Assembly (NCBI GenBank): GCA_027075825.1
Contig: JALSZZ010000237.1
Coordinates: forward strand, 1 to 9,452
Direction of reading: 5' to 3'
Length of the DNA: 9,452 nt
From: Mariprofundaceae bacterium
GTDB taxonomy: Bacteria > Pseudomonadota > Zetaproteobacteria > Mariprofundales > Mariprofundaceae
A program made the translations under genes and the position numbers. The notes under the pieces are model-generated. The model had not been told where the DNA came from and ran no database searches. It worked only from the letters and a program-made list of their open reading frames with translations. Position 1 is the first letter of the stretch; the number at the start of each line of letters is the position of its first letter. This document shows, piece by piece, positions 1 to 7,002 of the stretch.

Positions 1-308
1 GCAATGATCAGCAGAATGCCCGCCTGCAAAGTCTGGCCGTTCGTGTGGATGGTGTTGAAGCACAGACCAGAGCGTTTGATCAGCAATTGCGGGAACGTGA
101 AGCCAGAACAGGCTCTCAGCAGGCTGCGCTGGTACACACCGAACTGGAACTGATGGCTGCTTCCCTGGCGCGTATTGCGCCAATGGCCACCGGTGAAGAT
201 AAAGCCACCATTGCAGGCTTGCGACAACTACTCGCTAATGGCAACACTGAATATAGCGACGGGATGGCCGTGCATGGAACGGCTGAGGCAGTGCCGCTGA
301 ACGAGTGA
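1..308 (+). CDS. C-terminal part of an unrecognised coiled-coil protein (5' end outside window)
   Basis: The frame is open from the first bases of the window, so the true start lies upstream; about 101 residues are visible. The first 55 or so are rich in Gln, Arg, Glu, Ala and Leu in a heptad-like pattern typical of a coiled coil. The remainder is a short, less regular tail ending in PLNE. I see no enzyme motif or membrane segment in the visible part and do not recognise the family. Its stop overlaps the start of the BioH-like gene by four bases (GTGA), so the two are probably translationally coupled in one operon. An internal GTG at 45 is an unlikely start because the coiled coil continues upstream of it. 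Confidence 0.7.
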   Translation, partial: NDQQNARLQSLAVRVDGVEAQTRAFDQQLREREARTGSQQAALVHTELELMAASLARIAPMATGEDKATIAGLRQLLANGNTEYSDGMAVHGTAEAVPLNE

Positions 309-1012
309 AACACACGGCGCGCGTATTCATTCACGGCTGGGCGCAGGATGCATCATGTTGGCGTGGCATCGCCCGGCAGCACGATCTTTGCCTGAGTTTG
401 CCGGGTCATGGCAGCCAGCAGGATCTCCCTGCCGAGGCGTGGACGGGATATTGCTATCAGCAATTACCAAAAGAGCCGGCGCTGTTGATCGGCTGGTCGC
501 TTGGCGCCATGATGGCTCTGCGGCTGGCCGCCCGACATCCTGACCGCGTTCGCGCATTGTTATTGCTGGCTGCAACGCCAAAGTTTGTGCGGGCCAAAAG
601 GTGGTTGCATGGCACAAGTCAGAAGGCTTTTCGCGCTTTCGAACAAGGGGTCAGTGAACAACCGGCAACAACCCTCAGGCGCTTCACGGCCATGATGCAG
701 CATGGTGAAAAAACTGCGCTGCTGCGACAAAGCGATTATGCACCGCAGGCAGCTACGCAGCACGCTTTGCGTGCCGGACTGAGCTTGTTGCGAGAATGGG
801 ATTTGCGCGATGAAGCTGAATTGGTGGAGTGTCCGGTGCTGCTGGTCCACGGACGGCATGATGCAGTGGTGCCTGTTGCGGCAGCAGAAGCACTGGCAAA
901 AAGGCTGAAAAACGCCCGGCTGCATGTGATTGATGGTGGTCACGCCCTGCCTGTGTTCCATAGCGATAACATTGTCTCATGGGCAGACGAGATGAACAAA
1001 ATCGCTGAATGA
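305..1012 (+). CDS. bioH: BioH-like alpha/beta hydrolase, probable pimeloyl-ACP methyl ester carboxylesterase
   Basis: This 235-residue protein has the size and layout of BioH, the cytoplasmic esterase that removes the methyl group from pimeloyl-ACP methyl ester to end pimelate synthesis for biotin. Visible features are the N-terminal HGW oxyanion segment (residues 10-12), the nucleophile elbow GWSLGA with Ser65, the acid loop HGRHDAVVP with Asp186, and the GGHALP segment with catalytic His213. GWSLG is the typical BioH elbow, and the region between residues about 110 and 165 would be the lid. The start is a GTG overlapping the upstream stop (GTGA), without a strong ribosome binding site, so coupling is likely. 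No other biotin gene is visible. A different small-ester hydrolase of the same fold cannot be excluded. Confidence 0.8.
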   Translation: MKHTARVFIHGWAQDASCWRGIARQHDLCLSLPGHGSQQDLPAEAWTGYCYQQLPKEPALLIGWSLGAMMALRLAARHPDRVRALLLLAATPKFVRAKRWLHGTSQKAFRAFEQGVSEQPATTLRRFTAMMQHGEKTALLRQSDYAPQAATQHALRAGLSLLREWDLRDEAELVECPVLLVHGRHDAVVPVAAAEALAKRLKNARLHVIDGGHALPVFHSDNIVSWADEMNKIAE

Positions 1013-1014
1013 TG

Positions 1015-1041
1015 TGGCCGCTCAGCGGCCAGTTTTGTTTT
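1015..1041 (+). terminator. Intrinsic terminator after bioH
   Basis: TGGCCG (1015-1020) pairs with CGGCCA (1026-1031) around a 5-base loop and is followed by GTTTTGTTTT. It begins three bases after the bioH stop and lies between convergent bioH and rplI. A second, mutually exclusive hairpin uses CAGCGGC (1023-1029) with GCCGCTG (1051-1057), enclosing GTTTTG/CAAAAC (1032-1037/1043-1048). That hairpin is nearly symmetrical, so it may help end rplI transcription on the other strand, although no clear T-run follows it there. Confidence 0.75.
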
Positions 1042-1068
1042 GCAAAACCAGCCGCTGAACAGCTTATC

Positions 1069-1518
1069 TTACATATCTTCGGCTTCCACCCTGATGCGCA
1101 TATTGGCAACCACGTCAGGATGCAGGCGCACCTGGAACTCGTGTTCACCGACAACCTTCAGATGCTGTTCGAGCAGCACATCACGACGCAGCACGTCGTA
1201 ACCTTTCTCAGCCATCAGAGCAACAATATCATGTTCACCAACAGAACCATAAAGATGCTGGCCGTCAGATGTCGCGACAACCACAGACAGTTCAAGCTGT
1301 TCCATTTCAGTAGCCTTGCTGCGGGCTTTTTCAAGCTCGCTCTGATGACGCGCTTCGAGCATGCGGCGGCGGCGTTCAAACACGCGGCGATTGCCATCGT
1401 TGGCAATCACTGCTTTTTTGGTCGGCAAAAGATAATTGCGGGCATAACCGGGCTTAACGCTGACTTCGCTGCCAACATTGCCCAGGCCTTCGACGCGTTC
1501 GAGAAGAATTAACTGCAT
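1069..1518 (-). CDS. rplI: 50S ribosomal protein L9
   Basis: The 149-residue product matches the usual L9 length. It has the conserved N-terminal globular domain that binds 23S rRNA (MQLILLERVEGLGNVG, then the PGYARNYLLP loop). A long charged connecting helix covers residues about 41-75, and a C-terminal domain contains YGSVGEHDIV. L9 sits at the base of the L1 stalk and helps maintain reading frame. A strong ribosome binding site (GGAGGA, within 1524-1530) lies at normal distance from the ATG. It is the last gene of the rpsF-priB-rpsR-DUF2232-rplI run, 44 bases after the membrane protein gene, and converges with bioH. Confidence 0.98.
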   Translation of the reverse strand: MQLILLERVEGLGNVGSEVSVKPGYARNYLLPTKKAVIANDGNRRVFERRRRMLEARHQSELEKARSKATEMEQLELSVVVATSDGQHLYGSVGEHDIVALMAEKGYDVLRRDVLLEQHLKVVGEHEFQVRLHPDVVANMRIRVEAEDM

Positions 1519-1562
1519 AGTAGTTCCTCCGTTTGGATTGCAGTCACCCGATACACGGGCGT

Positions 1563-2564
1563 TTATTCATTAGCAGGCTGAATGGATGCGCGGAAGTTTT
1601 TCCACACGTCAATCAACCCGAGGATCATAAAAGGGAAGATGATCATGGTCCAGAACATGAGCATCACATACATCATCACAATAACGGGAAGCAGCCCTCG
1701 CGAACGCAGCCACAAATGCACGACCGAAATGCCATTGACCGCCATAACGCCGCCCAACAGCAAGGCCAGTGTGACACCAAGGTATTGCATATCGCCACTG
1801 AACAGATTAGCCATGGCAAGGCTGATCAGGAATGCCCATGCCGACCACAACGATGGCTGGTACTCCAGTGTTGAACGCGGATCACCCTGGTAAAAACCGT
1901 AGTGTCTGCCAAACGTCCGGGCGATTGCCAGATTAACGCCCCACATCAGCCACAGCGATAACAGGAACATGCCTGGCAGCGTCCAGCCAAGCAGGGCTTT
2001 GACCCCCTGCGCCGCCTCCGGCGGAATAGCATTTGGCCCCCGCTGCAACTGCTCAAACAGTGGAGCGAGCAACTGCAACAGCCAGTGTTGCACACCCTCC
2101 GGGTGTTGCTGCGTCAGTATGATCATGCCGATGGTAGCAATCGCAGCCAGCACCACAAGCAACACATCGGATGAGCGGCGCATACCCTCAGCGCTTAACA
2201 GGCCGTTGGCGGCAACAGCAGGCACCAGCACATAGCCAATGGCAAACACCGCCAGCAACGCCGGGTTGCTATCCGGCAGCAGGAAGACCAGCAGTGTGGC
2301 GACAGCAGCGGACTGCACCGCAAACAACACACCACCGCCAAGGGCGGCTACCGCTGCCAGTGCAGGCGTGATAAAATTCAGCGTCATGCATAGCAAGACG
2401 ACAATCAGTGCCAGCCCCGGCCTTGCTGTCACAAACGATAGCTGCGGCAGCCACAGTTGCAGTGAGAACATCAGCGCCATCAGTCCGCCACAGCCCACAG
2501 GATGGCCAAGCAACAAGCCCAGCGCAGCAGGCATGGGGGCAGGTGTATGCTCTGTTGCAGACAT
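1563..2564 (-). CDS. DUF2232-type multi-spanning membrane protein of unknown function
   Basis: A 333-residue, very hydrophobic protein with about eight or more likely transmembrane segments separated by short loops. One longer polar stretch, around residues 145-185, is rich in Gln, Pro and Glu. There is no catalytic motif I can name. Position between rpsR and rplI and the overall character match the DUF2232/YybS-like proteins found at this spot in several proteobacteria (for example Pseudomonas). I prefer the ATG at 2564, which has a weak GGGAAG upstream and lies 24 bases after the rpsR stop. A TTG at 2582 would add six residues. Expression is probably from the rpsF operon. Function is unknown; location suggests only a housekeeping membrane role. 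Confidence 0.8.
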   Translation of the reverse strand: MSATEHTPAPMPAALGLLLGHPVGCGGLMALMFSLQLWLPQLSFVTARPGLALIVVLLCMTLNFITPALAAVAALGGGVLFAVQSAAVATLLVFLLPDSNPALLAVFAIGYVLVPAVAANGLLSAEGMRRSSDVLLVVLAAIATIGMIILTQQHPEGVQHWLLQLLAPLFEQLQRGPNAIPPEAAQGVKALLGWTLPGMFLLSLWLMWGVNLAIARTFGRHYGFYQGDPRSTLEYQPSLWSAWAFLISLAMANLFSGDMQYLGVTLALLLGGVMAVNGISVVHLWLRSRGLLPVIVMMYVMLMFWTMIIFPFMILGLIDVWKNFRASIQPANE

Positions 2565-2588
2565 GCGGCTTCCCGTTATCAACCCGTA

Positions 2589-2921
2589 TCAGTCGTGATG
2601 CAACGGCGTGAAAGCCAGCAAGGCCAGCACACGAGCGCGCTTGACAGCCGTGGTCAGCAGGCGCTGATGTTTGGCACAGGTGCCCGTCACACGGGATGGC
2701 AAAATTTTGTAACGATCCGTCACAAACTGCGACAGCAGTTCCGGATCCTTGTAGTCAATCACCATGGTCTTGTCAGCGCAAAATTTGCAGAATTTGCGAC
2801 GGCGCTGAAATTTGCGACCACCCTGGCGACGAGCCGGACGACGGGCTTCGCTGCCACCTTCTTTCTTCTCGCCGCCTGCCGCGACTTTTTTCTCTTCCTT
2901 GTTGACGCTATCGGTCATCAT
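2589..2921 (-). CDS. rpsR: 30S ribosomal protein S18, extended N-terminus, zinc-type
   Basis: The conserved S18 core is clear from about residue 38: RRRKFCKFC, then [13 protein letters not shown], the [15 protein letters not shown] block, and the [13 protein letters not shown] ending. S18 binds next to S6 on the small-subunit platform. The protein is 110 residues against about 75 in E. coli because of a charged Lys/Glu/Arg-rich tail of about 35 residues in front. Cys45, Cys48, Cys82 and His85 form a CxxC...CxxH set, the pattern expected of the zinc-binding form of S18; E. coli lacks most of these ligands. Translation starts at ATGATG after AGGAGA, and the first ATG overlaps the priB stop (ATGA), indicating coupling. 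Confidence 0.97.
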   Translation of the reverse strand: MMTDSVNKEEKKVAAGGEKKEGGSEARRPARRQGGRKFQRRRKFCKFCADKTMVIDYKDPELLSQFVTDRYKILPSRVTGTCAKHQRLLTTAVKRARVLALLAFTPLHHD

Positions 2922-3256
2922 GTTCTCCTGTCAGTTTCCACAGGTGCGCACAGCGTAACGTGTGACACCCACAATTCTACTTGCCCCCAGCGCTGCTCAC
3001 CATCGCGTGAGTAAAAGCGCCGTCGCAACACGCCCTGCACCTCAATATATTGCCCTTCAAGACGGGCAATCGCTTCGGCAATCTCTGCCTCGGCACGCAG
3101 AGGAATGGGTTGCTCATCCACATGCCGGGCGCGAACCGGCCCCAGCGGTGGACGGGGAATCATCAGCGAGGCAATCACCGCCTGGCTACCATCCGGTGTC
3201 CAGCGATGTCGAAGTTCCTGAAGCTTACCCCGCAGTTGAATCAGTTGTTGGCTCAG
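2918..3256 (-). CDS. priB: PriB-like primosomal replication protein N, apparent CTG start
   Basis: PriB is a small OB-fold single-strand DNA binding protein that joins PriA and DnaT in replication restart; its gene classically sits between rpsF and rpsR, as here. The product resembles PriB along its length: an N-terminal [19 protein letters not shown] strand-turn segment, a middle with [28 protein letters not shown], then [13 protein letters not shown] at the end. The first conventional start is a GTG at 3178, which would give 86 residues and remove the first strands of the fold. The frame stays open upstream to a TGA at 3284-3286, with no ATG, GTG or TTG. The best candidate is CTG at 3256, overlapping the rpsF stop as CTGA and giving 112 residues (E. 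coli PriB has 104). ATT at 3241 is an alternative. The stop overlaps rpsR by ATGA. Confidence 0.75.
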   Translation of the reverse strand: MSQQLIQLRGKLQELRHRWTPDGSQAVIASLMIPRPPLGPVRARHVDEQPIPLRAEAEIAEAIARLEGQYIEVQGVLRRRFYSRDGEQRWGQVELWVSHVTLCAPVETDRRT

Positions 3257-3660
3257 GCGCTGGCCCCGGTTGATTCTGAAGCATCAGCAGCGGCTGTTGC
3301 ACCTTCAGCCGGTGCCTCACTGCTTTCCTCTTCTTTCTTCTCACGACGGCGAACCAGTGGTGATGGCTTGTCATCAAAGGTTTCGCTGCGAACGCTCAGA
3401 AAACGCACAATGCGCTCATCCAGGCGAATGGCTGCTTCCAGCGCGCTTACTGCTTCAGCGCCGCCATCGGTGACGAGGAAGACATAATGCCCCCGTTTAC
3501 GTTTGTTAATGCTGTAGGCCATAGCTCGCGAGCCCCAGTATTCGCGCTTGATCACGCGACCACCGGCCTTTTCGATGCGCTCTACCAACTGATCGGTAAG
3601 CTTGTGGGTGTTGTCCTGGGAGACGTCAGGATTGACGATAAAGGTTGTTTCGTAATACAC
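3253..3660 (-). CDS. rpsF: 30S ribosomal protein S6
   Basis: Starting at the GTG at 3660, the product has 135 residues and opens YYETTFIVNPDVS, the normal S6 beginning. The rest of the fold follows: GGRVIKREYWGSRAMAYSINK, then RGHYVFLVTDG and the helix before RIVRFLSVRSE. The last 35 or so residues form an acidic, Ala/Glu/Ser-rich tail like that of other proteobacterial S6 proteins. S6 pairs with S18 on the 30S platform. An upstream ATG at 3702 would add 14 residues but lies inside the structured leader and lacks homology. The GTG has an AAGAGGG site just upstream (3665-3671), which decides the start. First gene of the rpsF-priB-rpsR-DUF2232-rplI operon. Confidence 0.96.
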   Translation of the reverse strand: MYYETTFIVNPDVSQDNTHKLTDQLVERIEKAGGRVIKREYWGSRAMAYSINKRKRGHYVFLVTDGGAEAVSALEAAIRLDERIVRFLSVRSETFDDKPSPLVRRREKKEEESSEAPAEGATAAADASESTGASA

Positions 3661-3664
3661 AGTG

Positions 3665-3671
3665 CCCTCTT
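3665..3671 (-). promoter_or_regulatory. Ribosome binding site for rpsF
   Basis: AAGAGGG on the minus strand ends four bases before the GTG at 3660. It supports that GTG rather than the upstream in-frame ATG at 3702 as the rpsF start. It lies 12 bases downstream of the leader hairpin, so ligand binding to the hairpin could limit ribosome access. Confidence 0.7.
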
Positions 3672-3682
3672 GGAGTCCTTTG

Positions 3683-3714
3683 CACCGCGTGAAGTTCAGC
3701 AACTTCTTGCGGTG
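3683..3714 (-). promoter_or_regulatory. Candidate S6:S18-binding leader hairpin of the rpsF operon
   Basis: Read on the minus strand, CACCGC (3714-3709) pairs with GCGGTG (3688-3683). Inside, GAAGTT (3706-3701) pairs perfectly with AACTTC (3696-3691) around a GCTG loop. The two stems are separated by small AA and AC internal segments. The structure ends 22 bases before the rpsF start codon. A leader element bound by the S6:S18 complex, with a CCG near the junction of a stem and a hairpin mimicking the 16S rRNA site, is known in front of rpsF in many bacteria. Here CCG lies in the CACCGC arm. The pairing is seen directly; the assignment is inferred from position and resemblance, and I have not matched it to a covariance model. 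Confidence 0.6.
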
Positions 3715-3725
3715 ATATTCAGGTA

Positions 3726-3751
3726 CGCTTCAATGTTGGCATATTGAAGCG
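3726..3751 (-). promoter_or_regulatory. Upstream stem-loop in the rpsF leader
   Basis: CGCTTCAAT (3751-3743, minus strand) pairs perfectly over nine bases with ATTGAAGCG (3734-3726) around an eight-base loop. No T-run follows, so it is not an intrinsic terminator. It lies 11 bases upstream of the candidate S6:S18 hairpin and is probably a second domain of the same leader RNA. Confidence 0.55.
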
Positions 3752-3792
3752 AGTGTTGTTAACAGCGTCATCACGCAGACGCAAGGCGCGGC

Positions 3793-3820
3793 ATCTTATG
3801 CAAGAAGAGAAAAATAACAA
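3793..3820 (-). promoter_or_regulatory. Candidate promoter for the rpsF operon
   Basis: On the minus strand, TTGTTA (3820-3815) and TAAGAT (3798-3793) form a sigma70-like -35/-10 pair with a 16-base, T-rich spacer. Transcription from about 3786 would give a leader of about 125 bases containing both hairpins. This would allow the rpsF operon to be expressed independently of upstream mnmE. Confidence 0.5.
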
Positions 3821-4038
3821 GCGCGCAGGCAAACGATCAGCCCCTCCCGCTATTTCTCGTGACGATTGCCAAAGCCCGACAGATTCCCGGCGGGAACTGC
3901 TGAGGCATGTGCTGGCAGGCAGGATCAAATGCACCTGCTAACAGCAACCAGAACCGGACAATAGCATCACGATGAACGCGGCGTGCAAAATGAAAAGGGA
4001 AACAGGCTGCGCTGATCGTATATTGGCCGCACAGGCGT

Positions 4039-5364
4039 TCACTTGCCGATGCAGAATTCGGAAAATACCCGGTCGAGAATATCGTCAACACTGCCAAAGC
4101 CAACAATCTCTGCCAGCGCCGAGTGTGCCCGGCGCAATTGCAGGGTAGCCAGATCCAGGCTGGCTTCGTTCTGCATCAGTGGCAGTGCCTGGCGCAGAGC
4201 CTGCAGCGTCCGCTCTATGGCATCACGATGACGGGCGCGGGTAATCAACAGCGTTTCTTCGCTTTCCATCTCATCCCCCAGATGGTGAGCCATGGCCTGA
4301 AGCAGGCTGTCTATACCGTAGCCCTGGCGGACAGAAACAGCCAGAAACCCTGTTGGCACCTGCCAGCCATCCGGCATAAGGTCAGTCTTGTTCATCAGTT
4401 TCATATCAGCGGTTTCAGCCTCAGCCATCGTCCAGCTTGTCGGCTGCGTGGCATCGGCAACGAACAGACAGACATCGGCCATGGCAGCCTGTGTGCGTGC
4501 CCGTGCCACACCCACTTGTTCAATGACATCATCACTATCGCGAATGCCCGCTGTATCCAGCAGCCGCACGGGGATGCCGTGCACCTCAAAATCCACCTCC
4601 AGCACATCACGGGTGGTGCCGGCCTGATCGCTGACAATGGCCCGTTCGCGTCCGCCAAGCGCATTCAGCAGGCTGGATTTGCCAACATTCGGCGCGCCGA
4701 TAATGGCCACTGTTGCGCCCTGAAACAGCCGCTCACCAAAATCAGCGCCTCGCAGCATGGTTTGCAGCGGCATGATCAGCGTCTTCTCGAGTTGCTGGCG
4801 CAATTCATCAAGAAATAATTCGGGGATATCCTCTTCGGGAAAATCGAGGCAGGCCTCGGCATGGGCGACTATGCCGAGCAATTGCTGCATATATTGCTGA
4901 ATAATGCGCCCGAAGTCACCGGATAAATGACGTTGAGCCTGGCGCGCCGCCCGTTCGGTAGCCGCATCAATGCAGGCGATCAGCCCTTCCGCCTGAGAAA
5001 GATCCATGCGTCCGTTGCAGATCGCCCGACGGCTGAACTCACCCGCCCCGGCAGGCCGCGCTCCCAGGGTAAGACAACGTTGCAGCAGCGCCTGCAACAG
5101 CACCTGACTGCCATGCCCCTGAAACTCGATAACATCCTCACCGGTAAACGATGCCGGTGCCGGAAACCATAACAGCAGGCCCTCATCCAGTACGCTGCCT
5201 GCTTCATCAAAGGCCCTGACCAGCGTTGCATGACGTGCCGGTGGCGCTTCATGGCGCTGGCACAAGCGCATGGCGATACTCAGTGAATCAGGGCCGGACA
5301 AACGAATCACACCAATACCGCCACGACCTGCTGCCGTGGCGATAGCAGCAATCGTCGTTGTCAT
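4039..5364 (-). CDS. mnmE: tRNA uridine-5-carboxymethylaminomethyl(34) synthesis GTPase MnmE
   Basis: MnmE (TrmE) works with MnmG to modify wobble uridine 34 of certain tRNAs, using a methylene-tetrahydrofolate-derived carbon. The 441-residue product is close to the usual length. It shows the N-terminal folate-binding domain (TIAAIATAAGRGGIGVIRLSG, and FTGEDVIEFQGHG around residues 73-85), a helical domain, and an inserted G domain. G-domain motifs are GAPNVGKS (223-230), GTTRD (249-253), DTAG (270-273) and NKTD (325-328). The C-terminal CIGK carries the conserved cysteine (Cys438). The ATG at 5364 is chosen because homology begins there; it lies five bases after the yidC stop, so translation is probably coupled. 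An upstream in-frame start at 5403 would fall inside yidC. Confidence 0.98.
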   Translation of the reverse strand: MTTTIAAIATAAGRGGIGVIRLSGPDSLSIAMRLCQRHEAPPARHATLVRAFDEAGSVLDEGLLLWFPAPASFTGEDVIEFQGHGSQVLLQALLQRCLTLGARPAGAGEFSRRAICNGRMDLSQAEGLIACIDAATERAARQAQRHLSGDFGRIIQQYMQQLLGIVAHAEACLDFPEEDIPELFLDELRQQLEKTLIMPLQTMLRGADFGERLFQGATVAIIGAPNVGKSSLLNALGGRERAIVSDQAGTTRDVLEVDFEVHGIPVRLLDTAGIRDSDDVIEQVGVARARTQAAMADVCLFVADATQPTSWTMAEAETADMKLMNKTDLMPDGWQVPTGFLAVSVRQGYGIDSLLQAMAHHLGDEMESEETLLITRARHRDAIERTLQALRQALPLMQNEASLDLATLQLRRAHSALAEIVGFGSVDDILDRVFSEFCIGK

Positions 5365-5369
5365 GGTGC

Positions 5370-6995
5370 TTAAATGGCCTGTTTCACCTTCAGCACATAC
5401 CATTGCTGAGCAATGGAAAGCACATTATTGACCACCCAGTACAATACCAGACCGGAAGGGAAGAAAAGGAACATGACGGTGAACACCGGTGGCAGGAATT
5501 GTAATACTTTGGCCTGCATCGGGTCGGCTGGCTGTGGATTCAGTTTTTGCTGTACATACATGGAGATGCCCATGATCACCGGCAGAATAAAATAGGGATC
5601 CTGCACCGACAAATCCTGCAACCAGAAGACAAACGGTGCCTGTCGCATTTCAATTGACATCAGCAACACCTTGTAAAGGGCGAAAAACACAGGGATCTGA
5701 ATCAGAATCGGCAAACAGCCACCCATCGGGTTGACCTTGTGCTTCTTGTACAAGGCCATCATTTCCTGACTCATACGCTGACGATCGTTGCCGTACAGGT
5801 CTTTCAGGCGCACCAGTTCCGGCTGTAACTTGCGCATGGCGGCCATGGATTCATAGGCCTTTTGCGTTGGATAAAAGAAGATCAGTTTGATCATCAGCAC
5901 CAGCAAAATAATCGCCCAGCCGAAGTTATGTACATAATCATACAGCCAGAGCATAAAGCTGTGCATGGGTTTGGCGATAAAGGCAAACCAGCCAAAATCC
6001 ACGCAACGCTGCAACTCAACGTTCAGGGTTTTAAGCAGAGGGATGGATTTAGGGCCAATAAACAGCGTGCTGTGAAAAACGGCATCACCATTTTCCACCG
6101 TTCCGTCATCAATCAATCCAGCCTGATAGGAGCGGCCATCACCCTTGTAAAAATAGCGGTAACTGCGATCGGCATCGCCAATGATCGCGGTAATGAAATA
6201 GCGATTCATCATTGCCGTCCAGCCACCAATCGCTGCCACCTGCACAGGCTTGCCCTCATCCAGATCGTCGTAATTGATTTTTTTCAGTTCACCGGAAAGA
6301 AAGCCCGTCGGGCCGGTATGTTCGTAAAATGTTTTCAGCTTCTTGTTCGGGTTACGTTGCACCACCTGACGGAACATTTTGCTGCCTGCACCCTGCAGAA
6401 TGCGGTCTTCAATCTGTACCAGATAGGAGCCGGAACGAAGGCTTAAAGTGCGCTGCCATATACGGTTATTGTCAAGTTTTGCCTGGAACACAGCCTGATT
6501 GCCCTGTGTCTGACCTTTTACGCGAACAAACGGCGATACAATCTTCGCTCCCAGCACCCCGGCATTCACATAATCAGCACGGAAATCAGCGCCGTTTTCA
6601 AGCGACTCGCGCCCCAGCACATGCACTTTGGGTGCGCCGGGTTCAATACTGGTCGTATAGGTGAGAAGCTCTGCCTCGGTCAGCCAGCCGCGTTCATCCA
6701 TACGCAGACGCAGCAAATCATTTTCCAGCAGAAAAGATGCGTGTTTAACATTGCTGTTTTTGGCATGACTTGCAGGCATGGCAGCATCATGAATTTCGGA
6801 TGTCTGCGGGCGAAGTTCAGGCATATGATCATCTTTGCCTGAGTTGACAGGCACTGGCGCATGATCAGGTGATGATGAACTGGCGGCAGGCTGCGTCGCT
6901 GGCGTTTTTCCTTCCGGCGCAGGAAACAAGGCTGACCAGATCCATAAAATACCGAACGACAAAATGACGGCCAGCAACAGATTACGTTGTTCCAT
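5370..6995 (-). CDS. yidC: Membrane protein insertase YidC (Oxa1 family)
   Basis: YidC inserts and folds inner-membrane proteins, alone or with SecYEG. The 541-residue product has the Gram-negative layout: an N-terminal membrane anchor (residues about 5-24), a Pro/Ser-rich linker, a large periplasmic domain to about residue 325, and a C-terminal five-helix insertase core from about 335. Lys370 in LLVLMIKLIFF stands at the place of the conserved positive residue of the hydrophilic groove (Arg in E. coli). The core also contains NPMGGCLPILIQIPVFFALY (422-441) and the final FFPSGLVLYWVVNN helix. An AGGAGT site lies nine bases before the ATG, within the end of yidD, whose stop is seven bases away. 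Confidence 0.98.
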   Translation of the reverse strand: MEQRNLLLAVILSFGILWIWSALFPAPEGKTPATQPAASSSSPDHAPVPVNSGKDDHMPELRPQTSEIHDAAMPASHAKNSNVKHASFLLENDLLRLRMDERGWLTEAELLTYTTSIEPGAPKVHVLGRESLENGADFRADYVNAGVLGAKIVSPFVRVKGQTQGNQAVFQAKLDNNRIWQRTLSLRSGSYLVQIEDRILQGAGSKMFRQVVQRNPNKKLKTFYEHTGPTGFLSGELKKINYDDLDEGKPVQVAAIGGWTAMMNRYFITAIIGDADRSYRYFYKGDGRSYQAGLIDDGTVENGDAVFHSTLFIGPKSIPLLKTLNVELQRCVDFGWFAFIAKPMHSFMLWLYDYVHNFGWAIILLVLMIKLIFFYPTQKAYESMAAMRKLQPELVRLKDLYGNDRQRMSQEMMALYKKHKVNPMGGCLPILIQIPVFFALYKVLLMSIEMRQAPFVFWLQDLSVQDPYFILPVIMGISMYVQQKLNPQPADPMQAKVLQFLPPVFTVMFLFFPSGLVLYWVVNNVLSIAQQWYVLKVKQAI

Positions 6996-7002
6996 AGTGT
7001 GA

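Larger units (their letters stand above)
3661..4038. other. 378-base intergenic region between mnmE and rpsF
   Basis: This gap separates two genes on the minus strand. The rpsF-proximal third holds the candidate promoter and the two leader hairpins listed separately. In the mnmE-proximal part (about 3830-4038) I find no convincing gene. A short GGGAA/TTCCC inverted repeat near 3885-3897 and a loose CAGG/CCTG repeat near 3910-3945 are present, but neither is followed by a T-run. No clear terminator for mnmE is visible. Short open frames here have no ribosome binding site or recognisable product. Confidence 0.6.

Noticed and set aside
1009..1512. Plus-strand open frame of 167 codons beginning at the bioH stop
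   Set aside because: It is antisense to rplI, whose identity is certain, and resembles no protein; the openness follows from rplI codon use.
1533..1874. His-rich plus-strand frame
   Set aside because: It is antisense to the membrane protein gene. Met/Ile-rich codons read backwards give His and Asp, so the composition is an artefact.
2918..3178. 86-residue priB from the GTG at 3178
   Set aside because: It would lack the first strands of the OB fold although matching sequence continues upstream in frame.
3661..3702. Longer rpsF starting at the ATG at 3702
   Set aside because: The added 14 residues lie inside the leader hairpin and have no S6 similarity; the GTG at 3660 has the ribosome binding site and the family N-terminus.
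3719..4106. Short minus-strand frames in the mnmE-rpsF gap and over the mnmE 3' end
   Set aside because: They have no ribosome binding sites or recognisable products, and they overlap the promoter, the leader or mnmE.
4123..4818. Plus-strand frame of 231 codons within mnmE
   Set aside because: It is antisense to clear MnmE sequence, including the G domain, with no recognisable protein.
5862..6446. Plus-strand frame of 194 codons within yidC
   Set aside because: It is antisense to YidC and has no independent support.
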